64,000 nucleotides of DNA. Origin: Lamprobacter modestohalophilus. Its GTDB lineage: Bacteria > Pseudomonadota > Gammaproteobacteria > Chromatiales > Chromatiaceae. Positions 9,875-18,395 of the stretch are shown here, one piece after another. The stretch lies in contig NZ_NRRY01000007.1 of NCBI RefSeq assembly GCF_016583905.1, positions 81,290 through 145,289 of the forward strand. The letters run 5' to 3'. How positions within the stretch are numbered: position 1 is the stretch's first letter; the number at the start of each line of letters is the position of its first letter. A program made the translations under genes and the position numbers. The notes under the pieces were generated by a model. It saw nothing but the letters and a program-made list of their open reading frames with translations. It made no database searches and was not told where the DNA came from.

Positions 9875-10155
9875 CCTGAATCTCACGCGATTCGTCTGCC
9901 TGGGTGGCGTGGCACGCCATGAGCGTTAGAGCCGCTCAAGATCCGGCTGAAGGATACATGTTGGACCGAGGGCGGCGACCAGATGCGTCGGTCGTTGCCC
10001 AGATTTATGCACCGCGGCATGGCCATGCGGTATAGTCGCCGGTCGAGGCGAGAACATGCCAGAGGCGAGCGGTGATCGCCGCCTCGAGTTGTACTCAATG
10101 AATAGTTCGGTTGCCTGTGCAGGGCGACCCCAAGGCTTGGTCCCGGGAGGTTTCG

Positions 10156-10431
10156 ATGGGTGTCGGTGGAATCGGTATTTGGCAACTCTTAATCATCCTC
10201 TTGATCGTTGTGCTGCTGTTCGGCACCAAGCGATTAAAGGGCATTGGCTCGGATCTCGGCAACGCCGTGAAAGGGTTTCGCTCGGCGATGTCGGACGCCG
10301 ATAAAGCGGATGAGGAAGACAAAGACCCGAAGCGTTTGGACGCAGCGAAGTCTGAGCAGGCGGCCGATGATGCAACCGGCTCGACGAGCGATTCGGTCTC
10401 GGATAAGCCAGCAGAGAAGACCAAGGTCTGA
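10156..10431 (+). CDS. tatA: Twin-arginine translocase subunit TatA
   Basis: Pore-forming component of the Tat system that exports folded proteins; 91 aa. The start [20 protein letters not shown] at ATG 10156 follows a GGGAGG site; it is followed by the hinge [20 protein letters not shown] and an acidic cytoplasmic tail. A further upstream in-frame ATG at 10111 would add a non-conserved leader. his-tat linkage is common in gammaproteobacteria of this type. Confidence 0.95.
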   Translation: MGVGGIGIWQLLIILLIVVLLFGTKRLKGIGSDLGNAVKGFRSAMSDADKADEEDKDPKRLDAAKSEQAADDATGSTSDSVSDKPAEKTKV

Positions 10432-10461
10432 GATGCCGGGCGGCGGTCTGCGTCATCGAGC

Positions 10462-10497
10462 GCGCTTGAACAGACGCTTGAACAGACGCTTGAACTG
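10462..10497. repeat. 12-bp tandem repeat between tatA and tatB
   Basis: Three copies (the last partial) of ACGCTTGAACAG lie directly upstream of the tatB ribosome binding region. They resemble the other slippage-type repeats in this window. Confidence 0.8.
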
Positions 10498-10517
10498 ATT
10501 GGAGTAGGGCGGATCAG

Positions 10518-10907
10518 ATGTTCGATGTGGGTGCGTTAGAGCTGCTAGTGATCAGCGTGGTTGCGTTGATCGTGGTCGGTCCTGAACGGTTGCCGAAGCT
10601 GGCGCGCGCCGCTGGGCTCTGGGTGGGTCGAGCGCGGCGTGCCTTCTCCTCGGTGAAGGAAGAGATCGATCGCGAGATCAAGGCAGACGAACTCAAAGAG
10701 ATCTTGCGCAAGCAGTCCCAAAGCCGGCCATTGGATACGATCCTGGAAGAGGCCGTCAGCGGTCGTCCAGCGGCCAAGTCGAGCGGGCAGCCCGCTGCTC
10801 AGGCCTCTGTCTCGAGTCCTGGCGCAAAAAGCGCGTCAGACGCTGGTCTCGATAACGAGCCAGGCTCAGGCTCGCCGACAGCTGATGCTCCCAAGGACCG
10901 CGCATGA
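10518..10907 (+). CDS. tatB: Twin-arginine translocase subunit TatB
   Basis: Part of the TatBC substrate receptor, 129 aa. It has the single N-terminal membrane helix MFDVGALELLVISVVALIVV, the GPERLPKLARAAG hinge typical of TatB, an amphipathic helix, and a disordered Ala/Ser/Pro-rich tail. Its end overlaps the frame of tatC; the likely tatC start lies 10 bp after the stop. Confidence 0.95.
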   Translation: MFDVGALELLVISVVALIVVGPERLPKLARAAGLWVGRARRAFSSVKEEIDREIKADELKEILRKQSQSRPLDTILEEAVSGRPAAKSSGQPAAQASVSSPGAKSASDAGLDNEPGSGSPTADAPKDRA

Positions 10908-10917
10908 GTCGCCTCGG

Positions 10918-12156
10918 ATGAGCTTAGCCTCCCGCGAAAGCACCAAACATCAGGGCACCTCGGGGCCCGATGCGTTCGGGCCAGATGGCTTGGGCGGCGA
11001 GCAGCCGTTCATCTCGCATCTGGTTGAGCTGCGCGACCGCCTGATCCGGATGGTGATCGCCATCCTGCTGGTGTTCTTGGTGCTGTTCCCGTTCGCGAAC
11101 GACATCTACACCTTCATCGCGGAGCCGATCCGCGCACAGTTGCCGGCCGGTTCGCAGATGATCGCGACCCAGGTTGCCTCGCCCTTCCTGACGCCCTTCA
11201 AGTTGGCGCTGGTGGTCGCGATCTTCGTTGCCATGCCTTACCTGCTCTATCAGTTCTGGGGCTTCATCGCACCCGGGCTGTACACGCATGAGAAGCGGTT
11301 GGCGGTGCCGCTGGTGACCTCCAGCATCCTGCTGTTCTATCTCGGCATGCTGTTCGCGTACTACGCGGTCTTTCCGTTGGTGTTTGGCTTCTTCTCAGCG
11401 GTGACGCCCGAGGGCGTCGCGCAGATGCCCGATATCGCCTTCTATCTCGAGTTTGTACTCAAGCTCTTTTTTGCCTTCGGCATCGCGTTCGAGATTCCGA
11501 TCGCGACCATTCTACTCGTGGCGATCGGTGCGACGACGCCCGCGGCGCTGAAGCAGAAACGTCCCTATGTGATCGTCGGCGTCTTCGTTGCCGGCATGCT
11601 GCTGACACCGCCGGATGTGATCAGTCAGACGATGTTGGCATTGCCGATGTGGCTGCTGTTCGAGGCGGGTATCTTCTTCTCGCGCTTCGTCCAGCCCAAG
11701 ACGAGCGAAGATGAAGGGGAGGGCATGCCTGATGGTCCTGAGGATGATCCCAACAGCCCTTTGTCTGCCGGCGAAACGGATCGCTCGTCGACCCCGCATC
11801 GGTCGCCAGACAATGACCTAAGCGCCATCGTGGGTGATGAGATCGACGGTGGCGATCGCAACGAGCCTGGTCGCTATCGGCCGATGACCGATGACGAGAT
11901 GGAGGCTGAGCTGGATGCCATCGAGGCTGAGGAGCTTGAGACCTTGGAGCCCAAACCGGCGCCCAAACCGGCGGCAAGCTCAACGAATGATTCGATGCAG
12001 GTTGAGCTGATCGAGACACTGATCCGCAAGGCGAACGAGCTGCGGGCAGCGGGTGAGGTCGCCAATGCAAAGCAGCTCTTGTACCGCGTGCTCGAGGAAG
12101 GCAACGCGGATCAGCGCGCGGTCGCGCGCAATATCCTCGTCGATTTGGATCGGTGA
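10918..12156 (+). CDS. tatC: Twin-arginine translocase subunit TatC, with long C-terminal extension
   Basis: Core receptor of the Tat translocase. The six-helix TatC domain spans about residues 20-270 (FISHLVELRDRLIRMVIAIL; VASPFLTPFKLALVV; YFAYYAVFP-type block). From about residue 270 to 412 there is an extension not needed for TatC: an acidic, Ser/Pro-rich segment and a final helical module (about 365-412: IETLIRKANELRAAGEVANA, then LLYRVLEEGN and VARNILVDL) that resembles the C-terminal helical domain of FimV-type proteins. Start chosen at ATG 10918 (MSLASRES); an ATG at 10885 overlapping tatB is possible. Confidence 0.92.
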   Translation: MSLASRESTKHQGTSGPDAFGPDGLGGEQPFISHLVELRDRLIRMVIAILLVFLVLFPFANDIYTFIAEPIRAQLPAGSQMIATQVASPFLTPFKLALVVAIFVAMPYLLYQFWGFIAPGLYTHEKRLAVPLVTSSILLFYLGMLFAYYAVFPLVFGFFSAVTPEGVAQMPDIAFYLEFVLKLFFAFGIAFEIPIATILLVAIGATTPAALKQKRPYVIVGVFVAGMLLTPPDVISQTMLALPMWLLFEAGIFFSRFVQPKTSEDEGEGMPDGPEDDPNSPLSAGETDRSSTPHRSPDNDLSAIVGDEIDGGDRNEPGRYRPMTDDEMEAELDAIEAEELETLEPKPAPKPAASSTNDSMQVELIETLIRKANELRAAGEVANAKQLLYRVLEEGNADQRAVARNILVDLDR

Positions 12157-12244
12157 GCGATCCGTTGGCGTTCGGTCTGGCCGGGTATTCAGCGGCATCA
12201 TCGGCAATCCACGCTGATGCGGTGAGCCTGCGAGCGCTGGTGTA

Positions 12245-13294
12245 ATGAATCACTCGGCAACCGACTCAGACCAGCCTGCTGTGCCCCCGTCGCGGCGTCG
12301 AGAAACGGCGCGCGCGGGTGCTGGGCCACCGGGTTGGGGGAGTCAAAATCGGCTCAAGCAATTACGCGCTTTTTGCCACGCGGCGCGCGTCGGTAGTGTC
12401 AGCGCGGCGGCGGAGTTGGTCTCGCTGAGTCAGCCTACGGTCTCGCTGCAGATCCAATCGCTCGAGCGCGAGCTCGACACGATCCTCTTTGAACGCCGCG
12501 GCCCAAAGATTCAACTGACGCCCGAGGGTGCGCTGCTGTTCGAGCTGGCGCAGCCGCTGGTACAGGGTGTCGATGGCCTACAGGAGACCTTCGCGGCGCA
12601 GTGCGGCCGGCTTGATCGCGGCCGGCTCGATATCGCCGCAGGCGAGTCAACCATCCTTTACATCCTGCCTGCGCCGGTGCAGCGCTTTGCCGAGCAGTAT
12701 CCGGGCATCGAGCTGCAGCTCCACAATGTCACCGGCCGTGATGGCCTGTCGATGGTGCGGGCCGACGAGGTCGACCTGGCGGTGGGCTCGATGCTCGAGG
12801 TGCCGGACGATATCCGCTATATCCCGATCGTGAACTATCGACCGACGCTGATCATGCCGCTCGGACATCCGCTGGCGGAGAAGCCGGAGGTCTCGTTGCA
12901 GGATATTGCTGAGCATGGCCTGATCCTGCCCCCTCGTCATCTGAGCACCTGGCGTTTGGTCGATCTGGTGTTCCGGCAGCAGGGGCTGAGCTACCAGGTC
13001 CGCCTTGAGGCTGGCGGCTGGGAGGTGATCAAGAAATACGTCGCGCTCGGGCTCGGCATCTCGATCGTCACCGATGTCTGCCTCACGGGCGAAGAGCGAC
13101 TGGCGCGCCGGCCGTTGGATGCCTATTTCCCTTCGCGCAGCTATGGACTGGTGCTCCGGCGCGGCAAGTTCATGTCCGCCAGCAGCAAGCGTTTCCAGGC
13201 GCTGATGACCGAACTCTTCTTGGCCGGCGCCGAGCGCTCTGGCCAGCCACTGGCTGCCGGTGACGATTCGTTCGAGGATGGTCTGCTCGGCTAA
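12245..13294 (+). CDS. LysR-type transcriptional regulator (CysB-like)
   Basis: A 349-aa regulator. The winged helix-turn-helix is at about residues 37-95 (LKQLRAFCHAARVGSVSAAA, then LSQPTVSLQIQSLERELDTI), preceded by a 35-residue polar leader. The effector domain has GESTILYILPAPVQRFAEQY and GLGISIVTDVCL, closest in character to the CysB/Cbl subgroup, which senses sulfur compounds. That ligand is an inference. It lies between tatC and dcd on the same strand with no obvious target operon adjacent. Confidence 0.9.
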   Translation: MNHSATDSDQPAVPPSRRRETARAGAGPPGWGSQNRLKQLRAFCHAARVGSVSAAAELVSLSQPTVSLQIQSLERELDTILFERRGPKIQLTPEGALLFELAQPLVQGVDGLQETFAAQCGRLDRGRLDIAAGESTILYILPAPVQRFAEQYPGIELQLHNVTGRDGLSMVRADEVDLAVGSMLEVPDDIRYIPIVNYRPTLIMPLGHPLAEKPEVSLQDIAEHGLILPPRHLSTWRLVDLVFRQQGLSYQVRLEAGGWEVIKKYVALGLGISIVTDVCLTGEERLARRPLDAYFPSRSYGLVLRRGKFMSASSKRFQALMTELFLAGAERSGQPLAAGDDSFEDGLLG

Positions 13295-13327
13295 GATCCC
13301 AATCTGTTTCGGTACAACGTCGACACT

Positions 13328-13897
13328 ATGAGTATTAAATCCGACCGCTGGATTCGCCGCATGGCGAGCGAGCAGGGCATGATCGAACCCTACATCCCCG
13401 GCCAAGTGCGGGAGTCGGAAGGCGGCGGCCGCGTCATCTCCTACGGCACCTCGAGCTACGGCTACGATATCCGCTGTGCCGACGAATTCAAGATCTTCAC
13501 CAACATCAACTCGGCGATCGTCGATCCGAAGAATTTCGACTCCTCGAGCTTCGTTGATCTCAAAGCCGATGTTTGCATCATTCCGCCGAATTCATTCGCG
13601 CTCGCCCGAACCGTCGAATACTTCCGTATCCCACGGAATATATTGACGATTTGTCTCGGAAAAAGCACGTATGCAAGATGTGGAATAATCGTAAATGTAA
13701 CGCCTTTGGAGCCCGAGTGGGAGGGACATGTGACGCTCGAGTTCTCGAATACGACGCCTCTGCCGGCCAAGGTTTACGCCAATGAGGGCGTGGCGCAGAT
13801 CCTGTTCCTGGAGTCGGACGAGGTCTGCGAGACCTCGTATAAGGATCGCGGTGGAAAGTATCAGGGACAGCGCGGTGTAACCTTGCCGAAGCCCTGA
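13328..13897 (+). CDS. dcd: dCTP deaminase
   Basis: Deaminates dCTP to dUTP for thymidylate synthesis; 189 aa. The active-site block is intact: [10 protein letters not shown] (the R-S...R region) and [20 protein letters not shown] with the catalytic Glu. Codons for about residues 103-129 (13636-13713) are strikingly AT-rich (ATA, AGA, GGA, GTA, TGT) compared with the rest of the gene. The last codons and stop are duplicated directly downstream. Confidence 0.96.
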   Translation: MSIKSDRWIRRMASEQGMIEPYIPGQVRESEGGGRVISYGTSSYGYDIRCADEFKIFTNINSAIVDPKNFDSSSFVDLKADVCIIPPNSFALARTVEYFRIPRNILTICLGKSTYARCGIIVNVTPLEPEWEGHVTLEFSNTTPLPAKVYANEGVAQILFLESDEVCETSYKDRGGKYQGQRGVTLPKP

Positions 13898-13924
13898 CAA
13901 GATTACGAAGCCCTGACAAGATTA
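13887..13924. repeat. 19-bp perfect tandem duplication at dcd 3' end
   Basis: CGAAGCCCTGACAAGATTA occurs at 13887-13905 and again at 13906-13924. The first copy contains the last dcd codons and its TGA stop; the second is untranslated. Both copies are identical. Confidence 0.9.
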
Positions 13925-14028
13925 GGAGCGTGTGAACACTGTTGCTTCCAGTTTGACTAGCATCAGTCACGGGTTTCCAGTGACCAGGATGGCGAAGAGT
14001 GCCGTCGGTGTCTTACGGTGCTTGCCGT

Positions 14029-16038
14029 TCATGGCGCTTCCACTCCGGGTGCTGCTTCAGAACGATAGCGATACAGCCGCCAAACATTGGCCGGATCATC
14101 GCAGCCGCCGGCCTCCCAAGCTGCGGCGCCATCGACGGCGGTGAAGCGACCATCGGGGCAACTGTAGAGACTGCGGATCTCGACCGCTTCGAAGCCTGCG
14201 ATCTCGGGCGCGGAGAACTTGCGTGCTAGCAGCCAGAAGCTGGTCTGCTGTAGGACTTGCGGGTCTGGCAACGGCGCGATCCGTCCGCGTCCATACTCCG
14301 ATGGTCGGGTGATGCCGGGCCATTGGCTGACTGCGAGTTGGGGCTGATAGAAGTTCAGCATCGCCGCGAACTGGTAGCGATCCGCGACCACGGGTTCGGT
14401 TAAGCGTGCACTGTAGTCAGCCAATTTCTCGAAGCCGCGGGTCTCGTGCAGTGCCCGCCCGGCCGCATCGGGCAAGGGCGGGAAGGCGGTGACTGCGTGC
14501 AGCACATAAATGCTGATCAGCACCAGGTTGCCGGCGGCGGCGATGATCGCCCAGCCGTCAATACCCAATCCGCGACCAGCCGAGCCTCGCAGCAGCAGCG
14601 CGACGAAAGGTGCGGCGCCGATCAGATAGGGCGCCGCCCAGTTCGCCTCGACCTCGCTGCCGAGCGCGACCAGCGCGAACAGTCCCAAGGGCACCAAAGC
14701 CGCTGCGCCCAGCAGCGAAACAGCGGCCGGGTCGATTATGCTGGTCGCTCGCACGCTGGTCGTTTGATTGTGCTCGGGTGTGATACCCGCAAAGCGCCGA
14801 CCAAGGTTCCGCGCAAAGCGTCCATTCAGGTTCCGCGCAAAGCGCCACCAGCGATGCCACCCTGAGTATTTATCTGAGTGCTGATGAGTGCGCTGCCCAG
14901 GGCTCTCATCTGAGTGCTGACCAGTTGAGTGCTGACCAGCTGGGCGCTGACCAGCTGGGCGCTGACCAGCGAGCAGGTAAGAGCGTCGACCAACGCGCCA
15001 AAGAGCGATAGCGATCGGCACCAGCAGTAGCCCCCAGAACAACAGTTGCTCGCTGAGATAGCCACCGAGGCTGGAGAGCCGCTCGCCCCAGTCCATCGAC
15101 TCCGATGACGGCTCATGCGTATAGGCATGCGCGCCAGTGACGGTGGGTAGGGCGTCTGCTGCTAGCCGGATCGAACCGCTATCGGTGGAAAAACCGTGCC
15201 CGAACTGGAACCTGAGGGTCAGCCAGTCATTCTGTGCGTTCCAAACCAGGTTCGGCGCGAAGACAAGCAGCGCGACCAGGCCGCCGAGATAGGGCCAAGG
15301 CGTGCGCAGCGCGCGCGGGTCAGCGCGCAGCAGCGCCCAGAGGAAGACCGGGCCGATCATCACCATGCTGTATTTGCCGAGCAGCCCGAGCCCGGTCGCG
15401 AGACCCGCCGTGAGCCAGCGCTTGCGCTGGCCTTGGAGCGCACGGAGGGCTTCGTGCAAAGCGAGAGGCCAGCACAGCATCAGCACCGTATCCGGCGTCG
15501 TGATGACCCCTGCGACAAGCCCTGGGATGCTGGCGACGGAGAGGATGAGCGCTAGAAGCAAGCCATTGCCCGAGCTCAGGCCACTGGCGCGATAGAGTCG
15601 CCAGAGTACCAACAGCGACAAGCCACCCAAGGCGACTGCGCCGAGCCGAGCGGCCAGGGCAGAGCCCGGGGCGAGCCAGGTGCCGACGCCGACCAGGGCG
15701 ACCCCCGGTGGATGATCAAAGTAGCCCCAGGCTAGCTGGCGCGCCCAGTTGAAATAGTAGGCCTCATCGCGCGTGACCGGCAGCGAGTCGGCGACCAGCA
15801 GCCGCCAGGCGGTGACGCCGAGGATCAGCAGCAGCACCCAAGCGATGCCTGTACCCATGCCCATGCCCCGTTGAGAGGGATCGATCTGGGTCGGGTTTCT
15901 GCCCGTGCTTGAGTTCGAGCTAGAGCTTGGGCTAGGCGTTTGACTCGAGCTAGGATTTTTCCCCGGGCTCGGACTCAGACTCGGACTAGGACTAGGACTA
16001 GGACTGGGACGCTGCTGTGCTTGGCTGGAGCGGCTCAT
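14029..16038 (-). CDS. GT39 / PMT-type membrane glycosyltransferase
   Basis: A 669-aa integral membrane protein of the dolichyl-phosphate-mannose-type (ArnT-like, GT-C) family, which transfers a sugar from a polyprenyl phosphate donor on the periplasmic face. The first-loop signature is clear: TRDEAYYFNWARQLAWGYFD followed by HPPGV, with about ten further hydrophobic segments. The first 50 residues are a low-complexity Ser/Pro repeat encoded by hexamers, and about residues 345-420 carry a repetitive QRPAGQ / FARNL insertion between membrane segments. Last gene of the leftward carbamoyltransferase operon. Confidence 0.85.
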   Translation of the reverse strand: MSRSSQAQQRPSPSPSPSPSLSPSPGKNPSSSQTPSPSSSSNSSTGRNPTQIDPSQRGMGMGTGIAWVLLLILGVTAWRLLVADSLPVTRDEAYYFNWARQLAWGYFDHPPGVALVGVGTWLAPGSALAARLGAVALGGLSLLVLWRLYRASGLSSGNGLLLALILSVASIPGLVAGVITTPDTVLMLCWPLALHEALRALQGQRKRWLTAGLATGLGLLGKYSMVMIGPVFLWALLRADPRALRTPWPYLGGLVALLVFAPNLVWNAQNDWLTLRFQFGHGFSTDSGSIRLAADALPTVTGAHAYTHEPSSESMDWGERLSSLGGYLSEQLLFWGLLLVPIAIALWRVGRRSYLLAGQRPAGQRPAGQHSTGQHSDESPGQRTHQHSDKYSGWHRWWRFARNLNGRFARNLGRRFAGITPEHNQTTSVRATSIIDPAAVSLLGAAALVPLGLFALVALGSEVEANWAAPYLIGAAPFVALLLRGSAGRGLGIDGWAIIAAAGNLVLISIYVLHAVTAFPPLPDAAGRALHETRGFEKLADYSARLTEPVVADRYQFAAMLNFYQPQLAVSQWPGITRPSEYGRGRIAPLPDPQVLQQTSFWLLARKFSAPEIAGFEAVEIRSLYSCPDGRFTAVDGAAAWEAGGCDDPANVWRLYRYRSEAAPGVEAP
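15908..16010. repeat. CTAGGA/CTCGGA hexamer-like repeat within GT39 gene
   Basis: Degenerate hexamers of the type GGACTA / GGACTC run from about 15968 to 16010 and looser copies extend to 15908. On the minus strand they encode the Ser-Pro repeats at the N-terminus of the membrane glycosyltransferase. Confidence 0.75.
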
Positions 16039-16045
16039 AAGCGCC

Positions 16046-16819
16046 TCATGAGCGCTGCCGAGACGGCACGCAATCGCTCTCGCGCTGGCTGCGTTGGATC
16101 AGCGCCTGCAGCCGCTGCTGCTCGTCGACCAGTTCGTCTGGTGGCTTGGGTGAGTGCTTGAGCATCGTCGCGGCCTGCGCGAGTCCTTGGCAACGGTCGC
16201 TGCCGGACTCTTTCAGCAGCGCGTGGTAGACCAACGCCGAGGCGCCGTAGATGAAGCCCAGAGCACTATCTGGCACCCGCGCGCGCGCCTCTTCGGCGGC
16301 GGTTATCAGCTTTTGATTCTCGCGGTCGAGCTTCTTCTCGCGCACTGAGGCGTCGAGCCGATTGCGCCGCTCGCTGAGTGTGAGTAAGAGCCCGCCATGG
16401 TAGGAGGCGATTCTTGGCGACTCGCTTGAAGGTTGCAGGTCGAGGGCCTTGCGATAGCTGGACTCGGCCTTGTCGAGGAGCTTGCGCGTCCGTCCTCCGG
16501 TCGCGGATGCATCGGCCGGGAGTTGGATCGCGAGGCGCAAGCAGGCATCGGCATGGATGGCGTGTGCTTCGGCGCAGAGGTCGCTGGCCTCTTTGCACTG
16601 GATGCTAGCGGCGGCGATGCCTTCCCAGTTGCTAGCGGCAACCAGCGCTTGCAGTTGGCTCGGGTTAAGCCCCGGCCCAGACTCGGCGATGGGCTGAGTC
16701 TGACAGCCCACAAGCAGAGCGGACAGGCCGATCAGGCCAATCAGGAGTCGCGCAGCAAGGCCCCGACCTGCTTGGGGTCTCTGCTGACGGCGACCTTGGC
16801 AATCTGCGCATGGGTTCAT
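16046..16819 (-). CDS. Putative lipoprotein, helical repeat type
   Basis: A 257-aa protein starting at ATG 16819, which overlaps the PAP2 stop by 4 bp (ATGA). An N-terminal hydrophobic stretch ends in LLVGC, a lipobox that would make Cys the lipidated residue (about position 39). The rest is helical with TPR-like features (LDKAESSYRKALDLQPSSES). The family is not recognised; it may be a periplasmic partner of the PAP2/GT39 enzymes on either side. The reading frame is open further upstream but overlaps PAP2. Confidence 0.72.
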   Translation of the reverse strand: MNPCADCQGRRQQRPQAGRGLAARLLIGLIGLSALLVGCQTQPIAESGPGLNPSQLQALVAASNWEGIAAASIQCKEASDLCAEAHAIHADACLRLAIQLPADASATGGRTRKLLDKAESSYRKALDLQPSSESPRIASYHGGLLLTLSERRNRLDASVREKKLDRENQKLITAAEEARARVPDSALGFIYGASALVYHALLKESGSDRCQGLAQAATMLKHSPKPPDELVDEQQRLQALIQRSQRESDCVPSRQRS

Positions 16820-17721
16820 CGGCGTGCCTGCTTCGCGGGCGCCTTGGCCTGACGCTGAAGCAGGGGCTCTGCTCGGGCGTTGCGGTCTGAGACTGCGCCT
16901 GAGCCTGAGTCTGAGTCTGAGTCTGAGCTTGAGCCTGGGTCTGAGCCGAGGACTGACGTGCCTGGCGGCTCCAACGGGAGCAGGCGTTGCAGAATGAGAA
17001 AACCCAGCCAGACCAGCAAGATCGAGGTCAACGTATCGCTGAGGAAATGGGCGCCCGCGGCCATCCGTGCGAGCACCATGGCCAGCAGATAGAGCAGGGC
17101 CACGCCGGTCCAGATGGAGCTGACCCCGAACAGCACCACCGGTACCGCGACCAGCCATGCGGCGGCCGCGACATGACCAGAGGAAAAGCTACCGCCGTTC
17201 TGGTCGGAGACGACGAAGGCCGGCGTGAAGGTCCGGTGGCCGCCGAACGGCTCGAGCTGGATTGGGCGTGCTCGCCCCCAATGCTCCTTGAAGACTTGAT
17301 TGACGATCAGCCCTGGCACGAGCGCGAGTAACAGCAGCAGGAAGCCCAGTTGGCGCCCGCTGATGCGCCACACGGCAGTGCTTTTGCTGGGTTTGGCGAG
17401 GCGGAGATCGCCGCGGCGCGTGAGGACAACACGCATGGCCTTGGCCTCGGGCGCGTCAATGCCGCTCTGGGCGCTGCTTGCCGCCGATGCATGCCGGCGC
17501 CCAATCGCCCAAGCACCGATCAGGCCTAAGCCAACGATCACCAAGACCTCATCGATCGAGCCATACATGAATTGTTCCCAGAAGGCACCGCGCGCGGCGA
17601 AGCCACCCTCCGGGGTCCAGAACAGGCCTGCGACGGCGAGATCGATCTGCGGAAATGCGAGCCAAAGATCGGCCAGCGCGAAGAACAGGATCGAGACGGC
17701 AAGCAGCGGCGGGGCACTCAT
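16816..17721 (-). CDS. PAP2-family membrane phosphatase
   Basis: A 301-aa membrane phosphatase/phosphotransferase of the PAP2 superfamily (LpxE/PgpB-like). The three catalytic motifs are present: KEHWGRARP (K-x6-RP), SFSSGH, and RMAAGAHFLSD (R-x5-H-x3-D). It has about six membrane segments, so the active site would face the periplasm. The C-terminus is a low-complexity SDSDSD tail encoded by CTGAGT repeats. It is preceded 28 bp upstream by the DUF5989 gene. Confidence 0.9.
   Translation of the reverse strand: MSAPPLLAVSILFFALADLWLAFPQIDLAVAGLFWTPEGGFAARGAFWEQFMYGSIDEVLVIVGLGLIGAWAIGRRHASAASSAQSGIDAPEAKAMRVVLTRRGDLRLAKPSKSTAVWRISGRQLGFLLLLLALVPGLIVNQVFKEHWGRARPIQLEPFGGHRTFTPAFVVSDQNGGSFSSGHVAAAAWLVAVPVVLFGVSSIWTGVALLYLLAMVLARMAAGAHFLSDTLTSILLVWLGFLILQRLLPLEPPGTSVLGSDPGSSSDSDSDSGSGAVSDRNARAEPLLQRQAKAPAKQARR
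16899..16949. repeat. CTGAGT hexamer repeat in PAP2 gene
   Basis: About eight CTGAGT/CTGAGC-type hexamers in tandem. Read on the minus strand they encode the Asp/Ser-rich C-terminal tail of the PAP2 protein. Confidence 0.85.
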
Positions 17722-17749
17722 GGATGCGATGGGGTTTGCTTTCAGGCGT

Positions 17750-17902
17750 TCAGAACAGGGTGTAGATGAACGGCGCGACTGCCGAGCCTTGGGCGAGCAC
17801 GATCAGTGCCCCGAGCAGCAGCATGACGACGATAATCGGCGCGAGCCAGAACTTCTTGCGCTCACGCATGAAGCCCCAGAGGTCTTTGAGCAGGTCGAGC
17901 AT
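17750..17902 (-). CDS. DUF5989 small membrane protein
   Basis: A 50-aa protein beginning MLDLLKDLWGFMRERKKFWL and continuing into one membrane helix (PIIVVMLLLGALIVLAQ) and a short tail ending FIYTLF. This is the DUF5989 pattern; such genes are regularly found beside SxtJ-like and carbamoyltransferase genes, as here. Function unknown; a scaffold or subunit role in the membrane is plausible. Confidence 0.85.
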   Translation of the reverse strand: MLDLLKDLWGFMRERKKFWLAPIIVVMLLLGALIVLAQGSAVAPFIYTLF

Positions 17903-17967
17903 CGGTAGCAGTCTCTCGTTGGTCAGGTCGTGCGCAGATCGTTCACAGATCGTGCGCTGACCTTGCG

Positions 17968-18372
17968 TCAGTAGGGTCGTTCGAATGAAGCGGGCGCAAT
18001 CGGCTGGCTCGGTTCGCGGTAGCTCTCGGCCTCGGGTTGCAGTCGGCGGCGCATCGGATCATGACGAAACAGGCGCATCACCGCGCCGACCGGCACGAAC
18101 AGCAGAAAGAACACCAGACCCAGAATCAGCGGCGTCGTGATCCGACTCATGATCAGGCCGAAGCGCATCCAGCCGCGATAGATCGGGCGCAGACTGCGCG
18201 GCGCCGTCAAGCCCCAGAGCGCGAGCACCGCAGCCAGCGGCCAGGGCCAGATCGGCCAGCCAAGGCTGAGCAGCCAGGGCAGCAACAGCCCAAAGAGCAG
18301 GGCGATGATCGTTGCCGTGGTCAGCGCGAAGCTGCGCAGTCCGGCGCGGTCGAGTTCGGGTATCGGGTGCAT
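17968..18372 (-). CDS. SxtJ-like membrane protein
   Basis: A 134-aa protein, taken from the ATG at 18372 (MHPIPELDRAGLRSFALTTA); an upstream in-frame ATG at 18423 lies within the carbamoyltransferase gene. It has three hydrophobic segments (SFALTTATIIALLFGLLLPW, the PLAAVLALWGL region, and TTPLILGLVFFLLFVPVG), then RHDPMRRRLQPEAESY, the typical SxtJ tail. SxtJ-like proteins accompany O-carbamoyltransferases; their biochemical role is not established. Confidence 0.85.
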   Translation of the reverse strand: MHPIPELDRAGLRSFALTTATIIALLFGLLLPWLLSLGWPIWPWPLAAVLALWGLTAPRSLRPIYRGWMRFGLIMSRITTPLILGLVFFLLFVPVGAVMRLFRHDPMRRRLQPEAESYREPSQPIAPASFERPY

Positions 18373-18395
18373 GGGGTGGCGATAGGCTCGGTGCT

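Noticed and set aside
12647..13405. 252-aa open frame opposite the LysR gene
   Set aside because: Shadow of the regulator; product has biased composition and no recognisable motif.
16820..17158. Long N-terminal extension of the lipoprotein frame
   Set aside because: It lies entirely within the PAP2 gene in another frame; the ATG at 16819 with ATGA overlap and lipobox spacing is the better start.
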